From Dickeya aquatica (GTDB lineage: Bacteria > Pseudomonadota > Gammaproteobacteria > Enterobacterales > Enterobacteriaceae): a stretch of DNA of 64,000 nucleotides. The position numbers and the translations under genes are program-made. Every line of letters starts with the position of its first letter. The first letter of the stretch is position 1. Location: positions 3,658,001-3,722,000 of the forward strand of contig NZ_LT615367.1 in NCBI RefSeq assembly GCF_900095885.1. Reading direction: 5' to 3'. The notes beneath the pieces were generated by a model, which was not told where the DNA came from, searched no databases, and saw nothing but the letters and a program-made list of their open reading frames with translations. Positions 37,207-46,535 of this stretch are shown piece by piece.

Positions 37207-38114
37207 TATGCGTCTACTCCCGTTGAGCCATAGGCCATTTGCCAGAAGCCGTAGCCGCCGTTGGCGCGGGCTTCTGCCCCAAACCGGAATTTCTTGCGAG
37301 AGAAGACGTTGTCGTTGCTGTAATCCGTCTGCTCAACAAATTCCGGCTTTTTACGCTCCTGGTAGATCAACGGTTTCATCAACTGCGCGTTATCAAGTAG
37401 GAACCACTCGGTATCGGTTTTCAGCTCCGGCACCACCAGCACTTCAGCCGTTCCTTTGTACGTGTTGGGCGTGTTATCCGGGAAGCGGTCGGCCGTCATC
37501 AGATAATTCGCCACATCTTCCAGCGCAGGGGGAACAACCAGCAGGCCGGGGGTAATGCGCAGGGATGCCCCCTGATCGTCCTTCATTGCACGCAATGCAG
37601 TGCGGGCTGCACCATAACTGGCCCGCGCAGCCGCCAGCGATGCGGCCGACAACGCTTTGGTGCTTTTATTGGATACCGAACGACCTGCAACGGGGTGGTC
37701 AACATCAAAGAACGGCTGGGAGTCGTAGCACAGATTCGTAAATCCATCACTCAACAACGCAAAGACGATATCCGCAGGCAGTTCAGCGGCGGATTGACCG
37801 GCTGCTTGCGCCTGCATACCGTAGCCAAGAAGCTGATCGTCTTCGATGTCGTTGCGGTCAACTTCGACAGTGGCTTCCCAGTCCTTGTTACGGATGGTGT
37901 AGTTAAAGGCTTCCAGCGACTTGATCGCCTTGTCGCCGATCCACTCCCGCATTTTTGGGAAGCGGGATAGCCAGGAGTAATCGTTCTCCTTCCCTGTCGA
38001 TGGCACAAGCATTGCGACCTTTTGCCAGTCAGACGACGCCTGCTTAAACGCCTTCTGAAACGTGGTTTTCAGATTGATAAAAATCTGACGAACATTGCCT
38101 GCATTCACTAACAC
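37206..38114 (-). CDS. Major capsid protein gpT-like
   Basis: 302 residues: MLVNAGNVRQIFINLKTTFQ, then KAFKQASSDWQKVAMLVPST, DYSWLSRFPKMREWIGDKAI and QPFFDVDHPV. This is the Mu gp34 (gpT) major head subunit with the expected length. The C-terminal RFGAEARANGGYGFWQMAYG is conserved. It follows the decoration-type protein with a 17-base gap. Confidence 0.93.
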   Translation of the reverse strand: MLVNAGNVRQIFINLKTTFQKAFKQASSDWQKVAMLVPSTGKENDYSWLSRFPKMREWIGDKAIKSLEAFNYTIRNKDWEATVEVDRNDIEDDQLLGYGMQAQAAGQSAAELPADIVFALLSDGFTNLCYDSQPFFDVDHPVAGRSVSNKSTKALSAASLAAARASYGAARTALRAMKDDQGASLRITPGLLVVPPALEDVANYLMTADRFPDNTPNTYKGTAEVLVVPELKTDTEWFLLDNAQLMKPLIYQERKKPEFVEQTDYSNDNVFSRKKFRFGAEARANGGYGFWQMAYGSTGVDA

Positions 38115-38131
38115 AGTATTTCTCCTTTAAA

Positions 38132-38527
38132 TCAGATCAGAACCCACACGCCATCATCAGCGATAGCCTGAACCTTACCGGCAACTGGTCGAGCACTGCC
38201 GTTGCTGGTCTTTGCGACGGTCTGGCTGTCCACGACGTAGCAGTTTTGCCCGACTGACGCCTGGGTAACGGCATCGGCGGAGGAATTGGCAAACAGCCAG
38301 GCGCGGCCACGGCGCACGATAGCGTCAGCATCCCCATTCGCACCGGTACTGTTATCAACCCAGCCGTCACTGACGCCCAGCGTGACCTGTGCTGCGTTAG
38401 CTGTGGCCGGAACGGCATAACCGGCAGCATTGGCGGCGATGATGTGGCCGCCGTAAATCTCAGTGCTGGCCGCGACGGGAACGGCGAACAGCTCGCCGTC
38501 GCGGTGCGGTGTGTTGCGATCACTCAT
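38132..38527 (-). CDS. Head decoration-type protein (DUF2190-like, gp33 position)
   Basis: 131 residues from ATG 38527, which has AAGGAGAACC before it; the 15 codons upstream are inside the protease gene. DGELFAVPVAASTEIYGGHI, ANAAGYAVPATANAAQVTLG and YVVDSQTVAKTSNGSARPVA, GKVQAIADDGVWVLI look like the small capsid-stabilising proteins. It lies between protease/scaffold and major capsid, where such proteins occur. Confidence 0.75.
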   Translation of the reverse strand: MSDRNTPHRDGELFAVPVAASTEIYGGHIIAANAAGYAVPATANAAQVTLGVSDGWVDNSTGANGDADAIVRRGRAWLFANSSADAVTQASVGQNCYVVDSQTVAKTSNGSARPVAGKVQAIADDGVWVLI

Positions 38528-39659
38528 TGCGGTTCTCCTTGATAAACTGGACAACATCTGCGGGATCAACACCCATTAACGAACAGATAGCCGGGTCGAT
38601 AACATCGTCGTCCTGCGCCGTAGGGGCTTTCTTCGGTGCGCCAGTGGGCGGCAGGCCACCGGTCTGGGTAGACGTCAGCGCAGCGATTTTGGGTGCTTTT
38701 GACAGGAAGTCTTTCAGACTGTCCGGGGACGACGCCGCCAGAGATTCCGCCCAGGATTTTTGTGCGGGCAGCAACCGACCATCGGACAATGCTGCGGCAA
38801 TCAGCTCAGTGCATTGCTGCTGCGCCAGGACAGCGACGTTGTTGTTTGCGGTTGCGAGCGCTTCGGCAACAGATTGCTGCATCACCGAAACCGGCACCCA
38901 TTTGGCCGGGTCGGGACTGGCAACCTGCGCGGTCAGTGCAGCAACGTTTGCGGCATCTGCCGTGAGTCTTTCAATCAGGTTGAACGGGGTGGCAGACAGC
39001 GTCTGAAACGATGCCGCTGCCGTTCCGGCTGGCGCGGCGGCCAGTTGATCAATGAGTTTGTTTAACTCGGCGGTAATGTCTTCTGCCGTTGCTGTGATTG
39101 GCAAATTCAGCATCCAGCGCAGACGCTCCAATAGTTCGTCCATAGTGTCCTCGTTTGTGGTTGTTGCAGCCATCAACAACGAGGTGGCGGCCAAAATGAC
39201 AGCCTCCATGTCATCAAGGGCCGGCGTGTTAGTCAGCGCTGCGTGCAGCAGTTGCCGCACACGACCTGACTTGTCATAGGAGAAAACAGGGGATATATAG
39301 CGGTATTCATCAGCATCAATCATCGCTGCTGCGGTTTTCGTCCACTGCACGTCGACAGCAAACAATCCCTCACCATCACGCCACTCGAGCGCATGGAACC
39401 ACGCAGCAGCCGGGGCGGGCTGACCGTTTTTTGCTGCATTCAGAGTTTGATGCTCATAGTCCAGCACAAACGGCGTTTTTGATGCCGCCGCCGCTGCGAT
39501 CAACACCTGGGCAATCTCGGCGTTCATTAGCCAGCAATCGCATTCAGCTGGGCGACCATCACGGGCGCGGAACTCGCCAGCGGGGAACAACTGAATAGTG
39601 CCCAACGAGGCTTTATTGATTTCTACCGCCAGGGCGGCAATGAGCGGTTTCTTTTTCAT
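38520..39659 (-). CDS. Capsid maturation protease / scaffold gpI-like
   Basis: 379 residues. The N-terminal protease half has IQLFPAGEFRARDGRPAECD, VLDYEHQTLNAAKNGQPAPA (catalytic His), WTKTAAAMIDADEYRYISPV and RVRQLLHAALTNTPALDDME. The C-terminal half is Ala-rich and helical and probably is also made alone as scaffold (Mu gpZ) from an internal start, for example MDELLERLRWMLNL near residue 172. It starts the head operon behind the late-promoter motif at 39692. Confidence 0.9.
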   Translation of the reverse strand: MKKKPLIAALAVEINKASLGTIQLFPAGEFRARDGRPAECDCWLMNAEIAQVLIAAAAASKTPFVLDYEHQTLNAAKNGQPAPAAAWFHALEWRDGEGLFAVDVQWTKTAAAMIDADEYRYISPVFSYDKSGRVRQLLHAALTNTPALDDMEAVILAATSLLMAATTTNEDTMDELLERLRWMLNLPITATAEDITAELNKLIDQLAAAPAGTAAASFQTLSATPFNLIERLTADAANVAALTAQVASPDPAKWVPVSVMQQSVAEALATANNNVAVLAQQQCTELIAAALSDGRLLPAQKSWAESLAASSPDSLKDFLSKAPKIAALTSTQTGGLPPTGAPKKAPTAQDDDVIDPAICSLMGVDPADVVQFIKENRNE

Positions 39660-39691
39660 GCTGAGAAGGTAAGTCAGCCTGAAAACAGAAA

Positions 39692-39712
39692 TAATGTGAT
39701 GGGGTTCAGTGG
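39692..39712 (-). promoter_or_regulatory. Late promoter/activator motif, copy 2
   Basis: On the minus strand CCACTGAACCCCATCACATT followed by A, 33 bases before the protease start. Same motif as at 27751 and 48344. By position it corresponds to Mu promoter P(I). Confidence 0.7.
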
Positions 39713-39859
39713 GTGATAATGCGGGGTGGGGTCGTTAATGCGGTCATGATAACGGATGCAACCGTTTTTAAAACCCGTTTAAAAACGATTTTACGCCGCT
39801 GTAGCACTCGCGATACTGTGATGGTGTGGATTCAACGCGATATACAGACGCATTCAGCG

Positions 39860-40410
39860 CTATGCATCAATGACACGTTGCAAATAGGTTTGCGCCGTCG
39901 TTTCCATCCGTCCACATCTGGCTCGGTGAGGTGCAGGAACGGCCGCGCCGGCATCTTAATTTTGTATTCACCGATGGTGTTCCACTGCGCAAAGTTAGAC
40001 CGTGATTTTTTGACGAACCGGTTGCCGATACTGCCATCCTTGTGCTGCCTGTAGTAGGCCTGCTGACTGCGGGCGGGGATGTTGATTGTGCCGCCTTCCT
40101 GGTGGATGCGGGCATAGGCAACGTTTGTGCCGACAGTCGCGGTGTCATTGTCTGAATATTCGTTGATGCTTGTAGCCAAACGGCCGGATTTCTGCAAAAT
40201 TTTCCCGCCCTGGCGCTGTTGGGCATAACGCGGACTCCATCCCGCCCATGCAGGCCGACCCTGCGATGCGAAATTCTCTTCGACAGCATCGTGCATCGCC
40301 GCCGCCAGCTCACGCATCAACGGCTCGCGGTGTTCCAGGCGCTGTATCAGCTCGCCAAGACCTTTTTCAAAATCGGTAATGTTGTATTTGATCTCGTAAC
40401 TGTTGCTCAT
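39860..40410 (-). pseudogene. Virion morphogenesis protein gpG-like, frameshifted near its end
   Basis: The frame from ATG 40410 (MSNSYEIKYNITDFEKGLGE) runs well through REPLMRELAAAMHDAVEENF, AWAGWSPRYAQQ and MPARPFLHLTEPDVD. At about 39905 one base appears lost: the next frame reads METTAQTYLQRVIDA with a stop at 39862-39860, the expected family end, while the annotated frame runs on to 39832 with an unrelated tail. gpG has a role in tail or head completion. It belongs to the cluster of single-base losses. Confidence 0.75.
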
Positions 40411-40434
40411 GATTATCCTGATGTATAATTAATC

Positions 40435-40534
40435 AGCGGCGAGTGAGTAGTTGTTTCCAATGGGTAACGGTTGCTGCTACGGCCATGACCGTCAGAGCAT
40501 GATCCGGTTCGAGTCCGGCGCTATTCCCGCCGCT
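40435..40534 (+). other. Structured, tRNA-like element between F and G genes (uncertain)
   Basis: The 122-base gap between the two head genes contains a T-arm look-alike, CCGG-TTCGAGT-CCGG (40503-40517), and a D-loop-like AATGGGTAAC. Two possible closing helices exist: AGCGGCG with CGCCGCT (40435-40441, 40528-40534), or GAGTAGT with GCTATTC (40445-40451, 40520-40526, with G-U pairs). GGTTG-CTGCTA-CGGCC resembles an anticodon arm of serine type lacking one loop base. No CCA end is encoded. It may be a decayed tRNA or another structured RNA. Confidence 0.3.
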
Positions 40535-41864
40535 AATCCAGACTTCCCCACAGCAACTCGTTAACCCCTTTATTCTTCAGTGATTCATCATTCGCCAGCA
40601 TTTTGCCTGTTCGTATCAGATTCGTTTTTATCCGCTCTTTCTTTCCGCCGCCTGGCGGGCGGGCTTTGAGTTCGCGATCAATAAACACCACCAGTTTTCC
40701 TGCGGCATCTGGCAGCTCCAGCACATAGGTCAACGCCGCATCGGTCTTCTGCGTGTTATACAAGATCGCCTTCGGTGACTGCATAAACTCCGGCAAACGC
40801 CGCCAAAGCTCGGCAGGCAACTGCGCCTCTTTGCTATCACGAACCGCGTGCAACAGGTTCTCGTCTGTCAGCGTAATAACTGCTGACTCAACCGCCGCGC
40901 CTTTCTCTGCCAGCCTGTCGATGACGGCTGACGGCGCGCGCCGACATGCCGCAACTGGCCGCGAGACTGTTTGTTAAGCAGTGTGTTACTCACGAACTCG
41001 CTAACGTCGTTTGAAACCGCCGTTAACAGCGCGTTTATTGCTCAGTGTCTCTTGTACCGCAAGCGCGGCCAGACGCGGCTCAGCAGTCGCTGAACGCTCA
41101 AGCAAGCGCTGTCCGAGTGCCGCAAGATAACCTTGTCCGGGGTTGTGGCCGAAACCCGCATCGGCGGTGTATAGCTCACCATTCCAGCGAATGGCCGGGA
41201 CTTTTCTGGAATCGTTCGGCCCCCATGCTTGCTCGACTTCAATAATCTCACTGTGCTGAATAGTGATGTTGCGTGTATCAACATCCGACTGAGACAGGGC
41301 GCGAATGCGGCAACGGCAATGATAGCCGTCCGGTGGATACATAAACCGCCAGACAGGGTCATCGGCCCGCGCCGTGTAGCCATTAAGCGCCGCATGTTTT
41401 GGGCGCGTATGCGTATCAATGACAGCGAAGCGCTGAAAATAAGGCCGAAACGCGACGTTTGCCATCTGCTCTTCATAGCGCCCGGCGTTATAGGCGGCTT
41501 GCATATTGGTTTCAAAAATGGTCTTGAGGCGTCGCGGCGTCAGCTTCTTGCCTTCCAGCACGCCGTCTTCATCAGCCTTAAGTCCACGCCCAAACCAGCC
41601 CCTTTGCTCGAGAACGGGCGTTAAGCGACGCCGGAACTGCTCCAGCGTTTCCCCATTTGCCAGCGCATGATTTAACCCGCCCCGGATGTCTTCCAGCACA
41701 TCTTGTTTCAGGATACCTGCGACAGTGAACGCAGTAGCGTGAGTGCGCGCTTCGACATCGTGCCAGTTGAAACCGATGGTGTAGCCCTTGGATTCGAAAT
41801 AACGGATCGCCTCTTCGGGTTTCAGGCCGATGGCATACGCCAGATCGACGCTATTTGTCGGCAT
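40533..41864 (-). pseudogene. Head morphogenesis protein gpF-like, broken by frameshifts
   Basis: Starts at ATG 41864 (MPTNSVDLAYAIGLKPEEAI) and reads 287 residues through NMQAAYNAGRYEEQMANVAF and the minor-head motif GYHCRCRIRALS before stopping at 41001. Continuation is visible in shifted frames: LLTAVSNDVSEFVSNTLLNK, then AVIDRLAEKGAAVESAVITL and LLHAVRDSKEAQLPAELWRR to a stop at 40533. Two single-base losses (near 41035 and 40960) explain this. The intact protein would be the Mu gp30-type F protein of about 440 residues. Confidence 0.8.
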
Positions 41865-43423
41865 TCAGGTGTCCCCACACGTCCGCCACAAACAGCGCCT
41901 GAGCTAACAGTTGTTGCAACTGTGCATCATCAAGCGCTGGATAGCTCGCCGCGATAATGTCGAGCGCGTCATCCGGGTTTGCCCGTTTTGCAACGCTGCA
42001 ACCAGCGGCGCTATCAGCGCATGCATCGCGGCGGTAATCGCTTCCGGCGTAGAGCGGGCGTTATCGAGCGCTATCTGTGCCGGGTCGCTGATATCATCCA
42101 CGGCAGTTGTGCTAAGTGCGGCGAATGACCGGTACGGCGACGGGCGAGACGATAGCGCAGCGGCTGGTGTCACTGCTGGGGCAGGCGTTAGTACCGGCTC
42201 GTCATCTTTCGGGACGGGGATACCCATTTTCTGATGCACCCACGACACAGGAATGCTTTTCAACCCGGCATCGACCAGCGTTTTAATGCCCGCAGAGAAC
42301 GTGCTGATATCTGCAATGTCGCGGGTATCAAACACAAAGCGGGGCTGACGTCGACGAGAGACTGCATAGCCATTAATTGACAACAACATCGATATAACAT
42401 TGCTAAAGAAGCCCTCTAACGCCGGGCATCGGCCACCAGGATATCGTGCCGCACTTCGTTATGAACGTTGCCGAGTGCATTGGTTGATGTTTTGCCGTCA
42501 GCCTGGCTTGTCAGTGTACCGCCCAGTATCACTTTCGGCGTGCGTTCGCACCATTCGATCATCGACATAAACGTCGCTGCCTGCCCGTCCGCCGCCGATT
42601 CGAACCTGATGTTTGTCCCTTCGGGGATGATTACCGGCCGCATCGTGACCGAGAGTCACAAGAGCGTGCAGCAGCCTGTTTTTTCTCCTCCTCAGTCGCA
42701 CTTGCCATGTACGTGCCGATTCTGGCGGCAGTCCGTAAATCTCCAGGAACTCGGCAAATCGCGTAGCGAGAAGTTTTTAAACAGGTACGGCCAGACCAAA
42801 ACCCGATACAGGCCCGCCTGCGCGATATAGCCAGACTTGGCGTTATGCGCATGGACAAGCCATCCGAACGGCCACAGTTCCGCGCCGTTCATTGTGCCGT
42901 CAGCCAGCCGCACGGTATCGTCAATTTCGGGATTAGTGCAAAACCAGCGGTGTGGGCGCAGCACGGTCTTAATGGGCAACCACACATCGCCTTCGTTATC
43001 CCACTTTTCTATCTCCTGCGCGGAGAATCCGTGGCCGATGGCGTCCGCCGCATTTAAGATCAAATCATGAATGTCCGGGATGCCGAGCATCCACTCCGTC
43101 ACCATCGCCGCCTGGCTCTTTTCTGCCTCGCTGGCATTCACCGGCGGCTCAATACTCCAGTCCAGACCCAACAGCGCGTTTTTGCGCTTTGCCATCTCGC
43201 TGAAGATATGTCCGTCTTTCTCGATCATGTCTTCGAACAGGTCAGCCTGGGCGGCGATATCACCACGCTCGGCCGCTTCAAGGATGCGCGGCAGGCGGCG
43301 AATATCCAGCCCACGCGATGGATGCTCCGGCCAGTGCCGCTGTATCTGTGCCGTTCTCGTGGTCTGCGGGCCGTCCAGCACTTCTTTGTTAAACGGGCGA
43401 CCGAATTGATCAACTATTGCCAC
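41851..43423 (-). pseudogene. Portal protein (DUF935, Mu gp29-like), multiply frameshifted
   Basis: GTG start at 43423 with GGAGG upstream. The first 220 residues are a normal DUF935 portal (DGPQTTRTAQIQRHWPEHPS, GLDWSIEPPV, NAADAIGHGFSAQEIEKWDN). Then the family sequence hops between frames: RIGTYMASATEEEKK, RLLHALVTLGHDAAG, EGTNIRFESAADGQAATFMS, LEGFFSNVISMLLSINGYAV and a C-terminal end stopping at 41853-41851. Losses lie near 42756, 42722, 42680, 42633, 42415 and 41978. As read, no functional portal could be made. Confidence 0.85.
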
Positions 43424-45121
43424 TTACCAACCTCCTGAACCAAAACCATGCCCAGCAGCACCAGCGCGGTGAAAACCGGTGTCCCGGTCATCAAAATCCG
43501 GGTTATTGCGAGGGACGGGAGTAAACGAAAATGCAGCGAACCCGGACACGGCCAGCGCCCAGAGCATGTGCAGGGCGTCCGGGCCATCGTCGTGGTCAGC
43601 CACCGGGAAGTGCCGTAACTGGTCAATCAACGTTGACTGGCTGGGGTGCAGGCGTATCAGCCCATTCGCTATGTGCGGCTGCAAGGACTCGATGCGCAGA
43701 ATTTTGTCGCTGCTGGGCGTCACGCCACGCGCGGGAACCGGGATACCTGTAGCCGCACTGCGCTTTACAAGTTCCGTGCGTAAGAATTCCTGGAACTGCA
43801 CAGCTTCAACAGACCAGCACAAACAGCGGTAGATGCGCTGCAATTCGATGATGTCCGAGATAATTTTGTCGGGAACGCGCTTACGGATTGCCGCTTCGAC
43901 GACATCCAGGATGCCGGTATGGCGGTTAAACCCACCCACAAGCAGGGCGGACGGGTCACGCTTACCACCAGCACGCCCAAGGCTCGGGTCACATGCGCCG
44001 AGGAAGACCCACTCATTAAGACGATTGACCCAGAACGTAATGCAGTTGGCAAAGGGTGCATCCTCTCCGCTCACCGGGTCGTTCTGGTACTCAGAATCAA
44101 ATGTTGAGTGGCCGTCGCGGGCGCGGATCAGCATCAGGGCCAGAATAGGCCGGGCCGACCATGACACCACCGCGCCTTCGTCCATTTCGGCCTTATGCTG
44201 CTGATAGAACGCGTTCGCCAGCCACTGGCCCTTATCGTCGTTATTGCGCAGGATTTCTTCCCATTCATCCCACAACGACATATTGACCGGCCACTGGATG
44301 ATCGCCTTGAATCGCGCCGTCTTCCACAGTGGATTTTTCAGCGTCCGGGACAGTACGGAATCGTAGTGCAGGATGGTGCCGATGTAGATGACATCGAACT
44401 TCGCGCCCGCCCCGCCAAGCGGCAGGATGGTCTTTTTAAGCCAGTTATCCAGCTTGTCGCGCTGCTCAGGGCTGCGCACCTGTTCGTCGTTCTCGATATC
44501 ATCCAGTACCACCAAATCGGGGCGGTACGGGCCGTGGCGCAGGCCACGCAGTTTTTTACCGCTGCCCGCGACCTGCACTTTGATATCGTTGCGCGTGACA
44601 ATGGTTCCGGCCTGCCAGACGCGCCCGCCGCCCGCCACTTCGGGGAAATCCATCGCAATCCGTGGGTTGTAAGCCAGCTCGGCTTTTATGGCCTCAAGCA
44701 TCGGATACGCCTGGTCAATCGAGTCCATGACGATAACCAGGTAATGCTTGATCGCACAGACAATGCACCAGATGTTAAATAGTTGACTGACCAGCGTTGA
44801 TTTCGCCTCGCCACGCGGCGCAGCGATGGCGTCATTCTCGCTGGTTGTGCTGGCGACAATCTCCGGCAGACGAGCGAACAGGTACTTATGCAGTTCGCTC
44901 TTGTCTGCATGTCGAACGTAGTGCGGAAAATAGTGCTCAACAAAATAGACGTAGCCGCCAACGGGGTCGAGAACGCGGGCGCGCCGTTCTGCTATTGCTG
45001 CCGCAGACGGATCAAAGCCGACGCATTCGGCTTCAATCGTCCGGCGCAGCGTTGCCGCCAGTTCTTCCAGCTCTTTGGCAAAATCTTTGGCTGTGAGCTT
45101 ATTGGATTTACGTGCCACCAT
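43424..45121 (-). CDS. Terminase large subunit, gp28-like
   Basis: 565 residues. ATPase features: EAAPRGEAKSTLV-like AIAAPRGEAKSTLVSQLF (Walker A position) near residue 105, RPDLVVLDDIENDEQVRSPE (Walker B) near 205, and a nuclease domain with LGACDPSLGRAGGKRDPSAL near 375. It cuts and pumps phage DNA into heads. It is intact. The newest spacer of array 1 matches 43573-43604 here with one mismatch, and two older array 2 spacers match other positions at lower identity. Confidence 0.93.
   Translation of the reverse strand: MVARKSNKLTAKDFAKELEELAATLRRTIEAECVGFDPSAAAIAERRARVLDPVGGYVYFVEHYFPHYVRHADKSELHKYLFARLPEIVASTTSENDAIAAPRGEAKSTLVSQLFNIWCIVCAIKHYLVIVMDSIDQAYPMLEAIKAELAYNPRIAMDFPEVAGGGRVWQAGTIVTRNDIKVQVAGSGKKLRGLRHGPYRPDLVVLDDIENDEQVRSPEQRDKLDNWLKKTILPLGGAGAKFDVIYIGTILHYDSVLSRTLKNPLWKTARFKAIIQWPVNMSLWDEWEEILRNNDDKGQWLANAFYQQHKAEMDEGAVVSWSARPILALMLIRARDGHSTFDSEYQNDPVSGEDAPFANCITFWVNRLNEWVFLGACDPSLGRAGGKRDPSALLVGGFNRHTGILDVVEAAIRKRVPDKIISDIIELQRIYRCLCWSVEAVQFQEFLRTELVKRSAATGIPVPARGVTPSSDKILRIESLQPHIANGLIRLHPSQSTLIDQLRHFPVADHDDGPDALHMLWALAVSGFAAFSFTPVPRNNPDFDDRDTGFHRAGAAGHGFGSGGW
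43573..43604 (-). other. Protospacer of the newest array 1 spacer
   Basis: The spacer at 18484-18515 agrees with this site at 31 of 32 bases. In crRNA orientation (minus strand) the site is preceded by CC (complement of GG at 43605-43606), the type I-F PAM. The only difference is spacer position 2 (A in the spacer, G here), which changes a Val codon of the terminase to Met in the spacer version. Confidence 0.95.
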
Positions 45122-45188
45122 TCACCTACATAAAATGAGGTTTATTTGATATCTTTCCGAAGCCACCGATAAATTTTAAGGAGTCTTA

Positions 45189-45380
45189 ATGGCCGTATCT
45201 CGATGCCCTAAATGCGAGGAGCACCAGTTTGAAATGGTTGAGAAAGAAATTCGCAACGCCCGGTTTAAGATGATGTTCATTCAGTGTTCATCTTGCGGCA
45301 CCGTTGTTGGCGTAACAGACTACGAAAACACACCTAGTCTGATTCATCGTCTAGCCAAAGCATTAGGTGTTCGTCTCTAA
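45189..45380 (+). CDS. Small zinc-ribbon protein, unknown function (moron-like)
   Basis: 63 residues on the strand opposite to the late operon, with AAGGAG before ATG 45189. Two CxxC pairs (CPKC near residue 6, CSSC near 36) form a likely zinc ribbon; the rest is RFKMMFIQCSSCGTVVGVTD and a C-terminal basic helix. It sits between the terminase subunit genes. Its direction, own ribosome site and higher A/T content suggest an inserted gene expressed from the prophage. It does not resemble Mu Com beyond the cysteines. Confidence 0.65.
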   Translation: MAVSRCPKCEEHQFEMVEKEIRNARFKMMFIQCSSCGTVVGVTDYENTPSLIHRLAKALGVRL

Positions 45381-45548
45381 TGCATTTTGACTATTACCGA
45401 GGGTATCAATCAGACCCTCGGCATCCCCCTGATCAACCAGATGATGAAGAACTACTTTCATCTCATCAGACCAAACCGTACAACTGCCGTCCTTTTGCTC
45501 ATCAGCAGTAGACAAATTCACAGAAGATCTATTTTCTTTAATCATCAT
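45363..45548 (-). CDS. Small protein of unknown function
   Basis: 61 residues (MMIKENRSSVNLSTADEQKD...), with GGGGA before the double ATG at 45548 and directly behind the 67-residue gene. Rich in Asp, Glu and Gln, no membrane segment. The end overlaps the convergent zinc-ribbon gene by 18 bases. It is plausible but unsupported by any family I know. Confidence 0.45.
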   Translation of the reverse strand: MMIKENRSSVNLSTADEQKDGSCTVWSDEMKVVLHHLVDQGDAEGLIDTLGNSQNALETNT

Positions 45549-45752
45549 TTAATCCCCGCTTAACGCCGCGTTAATCTCGTCAGTGATGCGTTGTTTCGCA
45601 GCATAGGGCCGCTCGTTGTAGCCACGATCTAGCACAAGTTTCTCGCCGTCAGCCCAAACAAACACATCATCATAAGCACCCACTTCGATACGGGTGATGC
45701 TGCTGGCCATGACAGAATTTTGCTGGTTGATGCTAATGATTTTGTCAGCCAT
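45549..45752 (-). CDS. Small phage protein of unknown function
   Basis: 67 residues: MADKIISINQQNSVMASSIT, then RIEVGAYDDVFVWADGEKLV and a C-terminal helix. The start overlaps the terminase small subunit stop by 8 bases, so it is probably translated with it. Not recognised. Confidence 0.6.
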   Translation of the reverse strand: MADKIISINQQNSVMASSITRIEVGAYDDVFVWADGEKLVLDRGYNERPYAAKQRITDEINAALSGD

Positions 45753-46245
45753 AACGTTTCCCTATTTCTTCACCGAACCCATTAAGAATGCTGACGAACG
45801 CCTCCAGGTGTTTTGAATGTTTTTCCCGGATAAAGGTCGACAGCAACTGGATAACCTCAAGCGCAACAGACAGCTCGCTTGTTTCAGGCAGAATCTTTTT
45901 ACTTGCCGACGTCGCTTTGTTAAACGCATCAGCAAGGCTTGCCAGCAGCTCAACACGAGCCTGCGGCGGGATATCTGCCGCGCCGTTAAGCATTTCCAGC
46001 GTGGTCTGGTACTGCGTTACCAGCCCGGTTAATACCGCACGGCCGATATCCTCCAGACCACCGCCCGCCATGACATGTGCCGCCCGCAGCTTGTCCCAGT
46101 CGTCGCCAGCGTCTTGCGCGTCTTTTTTCCAGCGCCGTGCTGTGCCGAACGCGACGCCAGACTGTGCCGCTGCGATTTCAAGCGACATCTGGCCGAAAAT
46201 ATAAGCCCGGCGCAGCTTGTCTTTGACTTCCTGCGGGTGCGCCAT
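45745..46245 (-). CDS. Terminase small subunit-like (DUF1804, gp27 position)
   Basis: 166 residues. The N-terminus is a DNA-binding helix-turn-helix (KDKLRRAYIFGQMSLEIAAA, SGVAFGTARRWKKDA), followed by YQTTLEMLNGAADIPPQARV and a helical end. DUF1804 proteins occupy the small terminase place in Mu-like phages. It shares one base with the upstream gene; the large subunit is separated from it by about 620 bases of small genes. Confidence 0.88.
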   Translation of the reverse strand: MAHPQEVKDKLRRAYIFGQMSLEIAAAQSGVAFGTARRWKKDAQDAGDDWDKLRAAHVMAGGGLEDIGRAVLTGLVTQYQTTLEMLNGAADIPPQARVELLASLADAFNKATSASKKILPETSELSVALEVIQLLSTFIREKHSKHLEAFVSILNGFGEEIGKRYG

Positions 46246-46535
46246 CAGAGTCCCAGTCTCGCTTTGATTAGCAAAATTGCCGTTGTAATCAGGCCACCTG
46301 CAACACCACCCGCCACACCACCGGCAATTGCACCGCGCCGAACAGCAGCGGATTCGATAGTGTCCATGCGATGCTCAATCCGGGTCAGTTGCGCAGAGAT
46401 ATCTGCCAGCCCGTCAATAGCCGGGGCCGGGATTTGCAACGCATCCAGCCGTTTCGAGATATTGCTCAGAGCCGCCGAATCAGCAGCCGTTACTGTTGCT
46501 ACGCGACGCACGCGGCGCTTTTGTCGTGCCTTCAT
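46245..46535 (-). CDS. Small membrane protein, gp26-position (unknown role)
   Basis: 96 residues. A basic start (MKARQKRRVRRVATVTAADS), a heptad-like middle (LTRIEHRMDTIESA), and one C-terminal membrane segment with repeated glycines (GAIAGGVAGGVAGGLITTAI). It lies between DUF2730 and the small terminase genes and overlaps both by 1 to 4 bases. Probably a head-packaging or lysis accessory; not known. Confidence 0.7.
   Translation of the reverse strand: MKARQKRRVRRVATVTAADSAALSNISKRLDALQIPAPAIDGLADISAQLTRIEHRMDTIESAAVRRGAIAGGVAGGVAGGLITTAILLIKARLGL

Noticed and set aside
42416-42858. Three short overlapping frames (42416-42643, 42498-42701, 42631-42858) as small genes
   Set aside because: Each contains a stretch of DUF935 portal sequence; they are pieces of one frameshifted gene.
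45189-45380. Reading the zinc-ribbon gene as Mu Com
   Set aside because: Only the two CxxC pairs are shared. Com in Mu lies directly upstream of mom, while this gene is 20 kb away and on the other strand.
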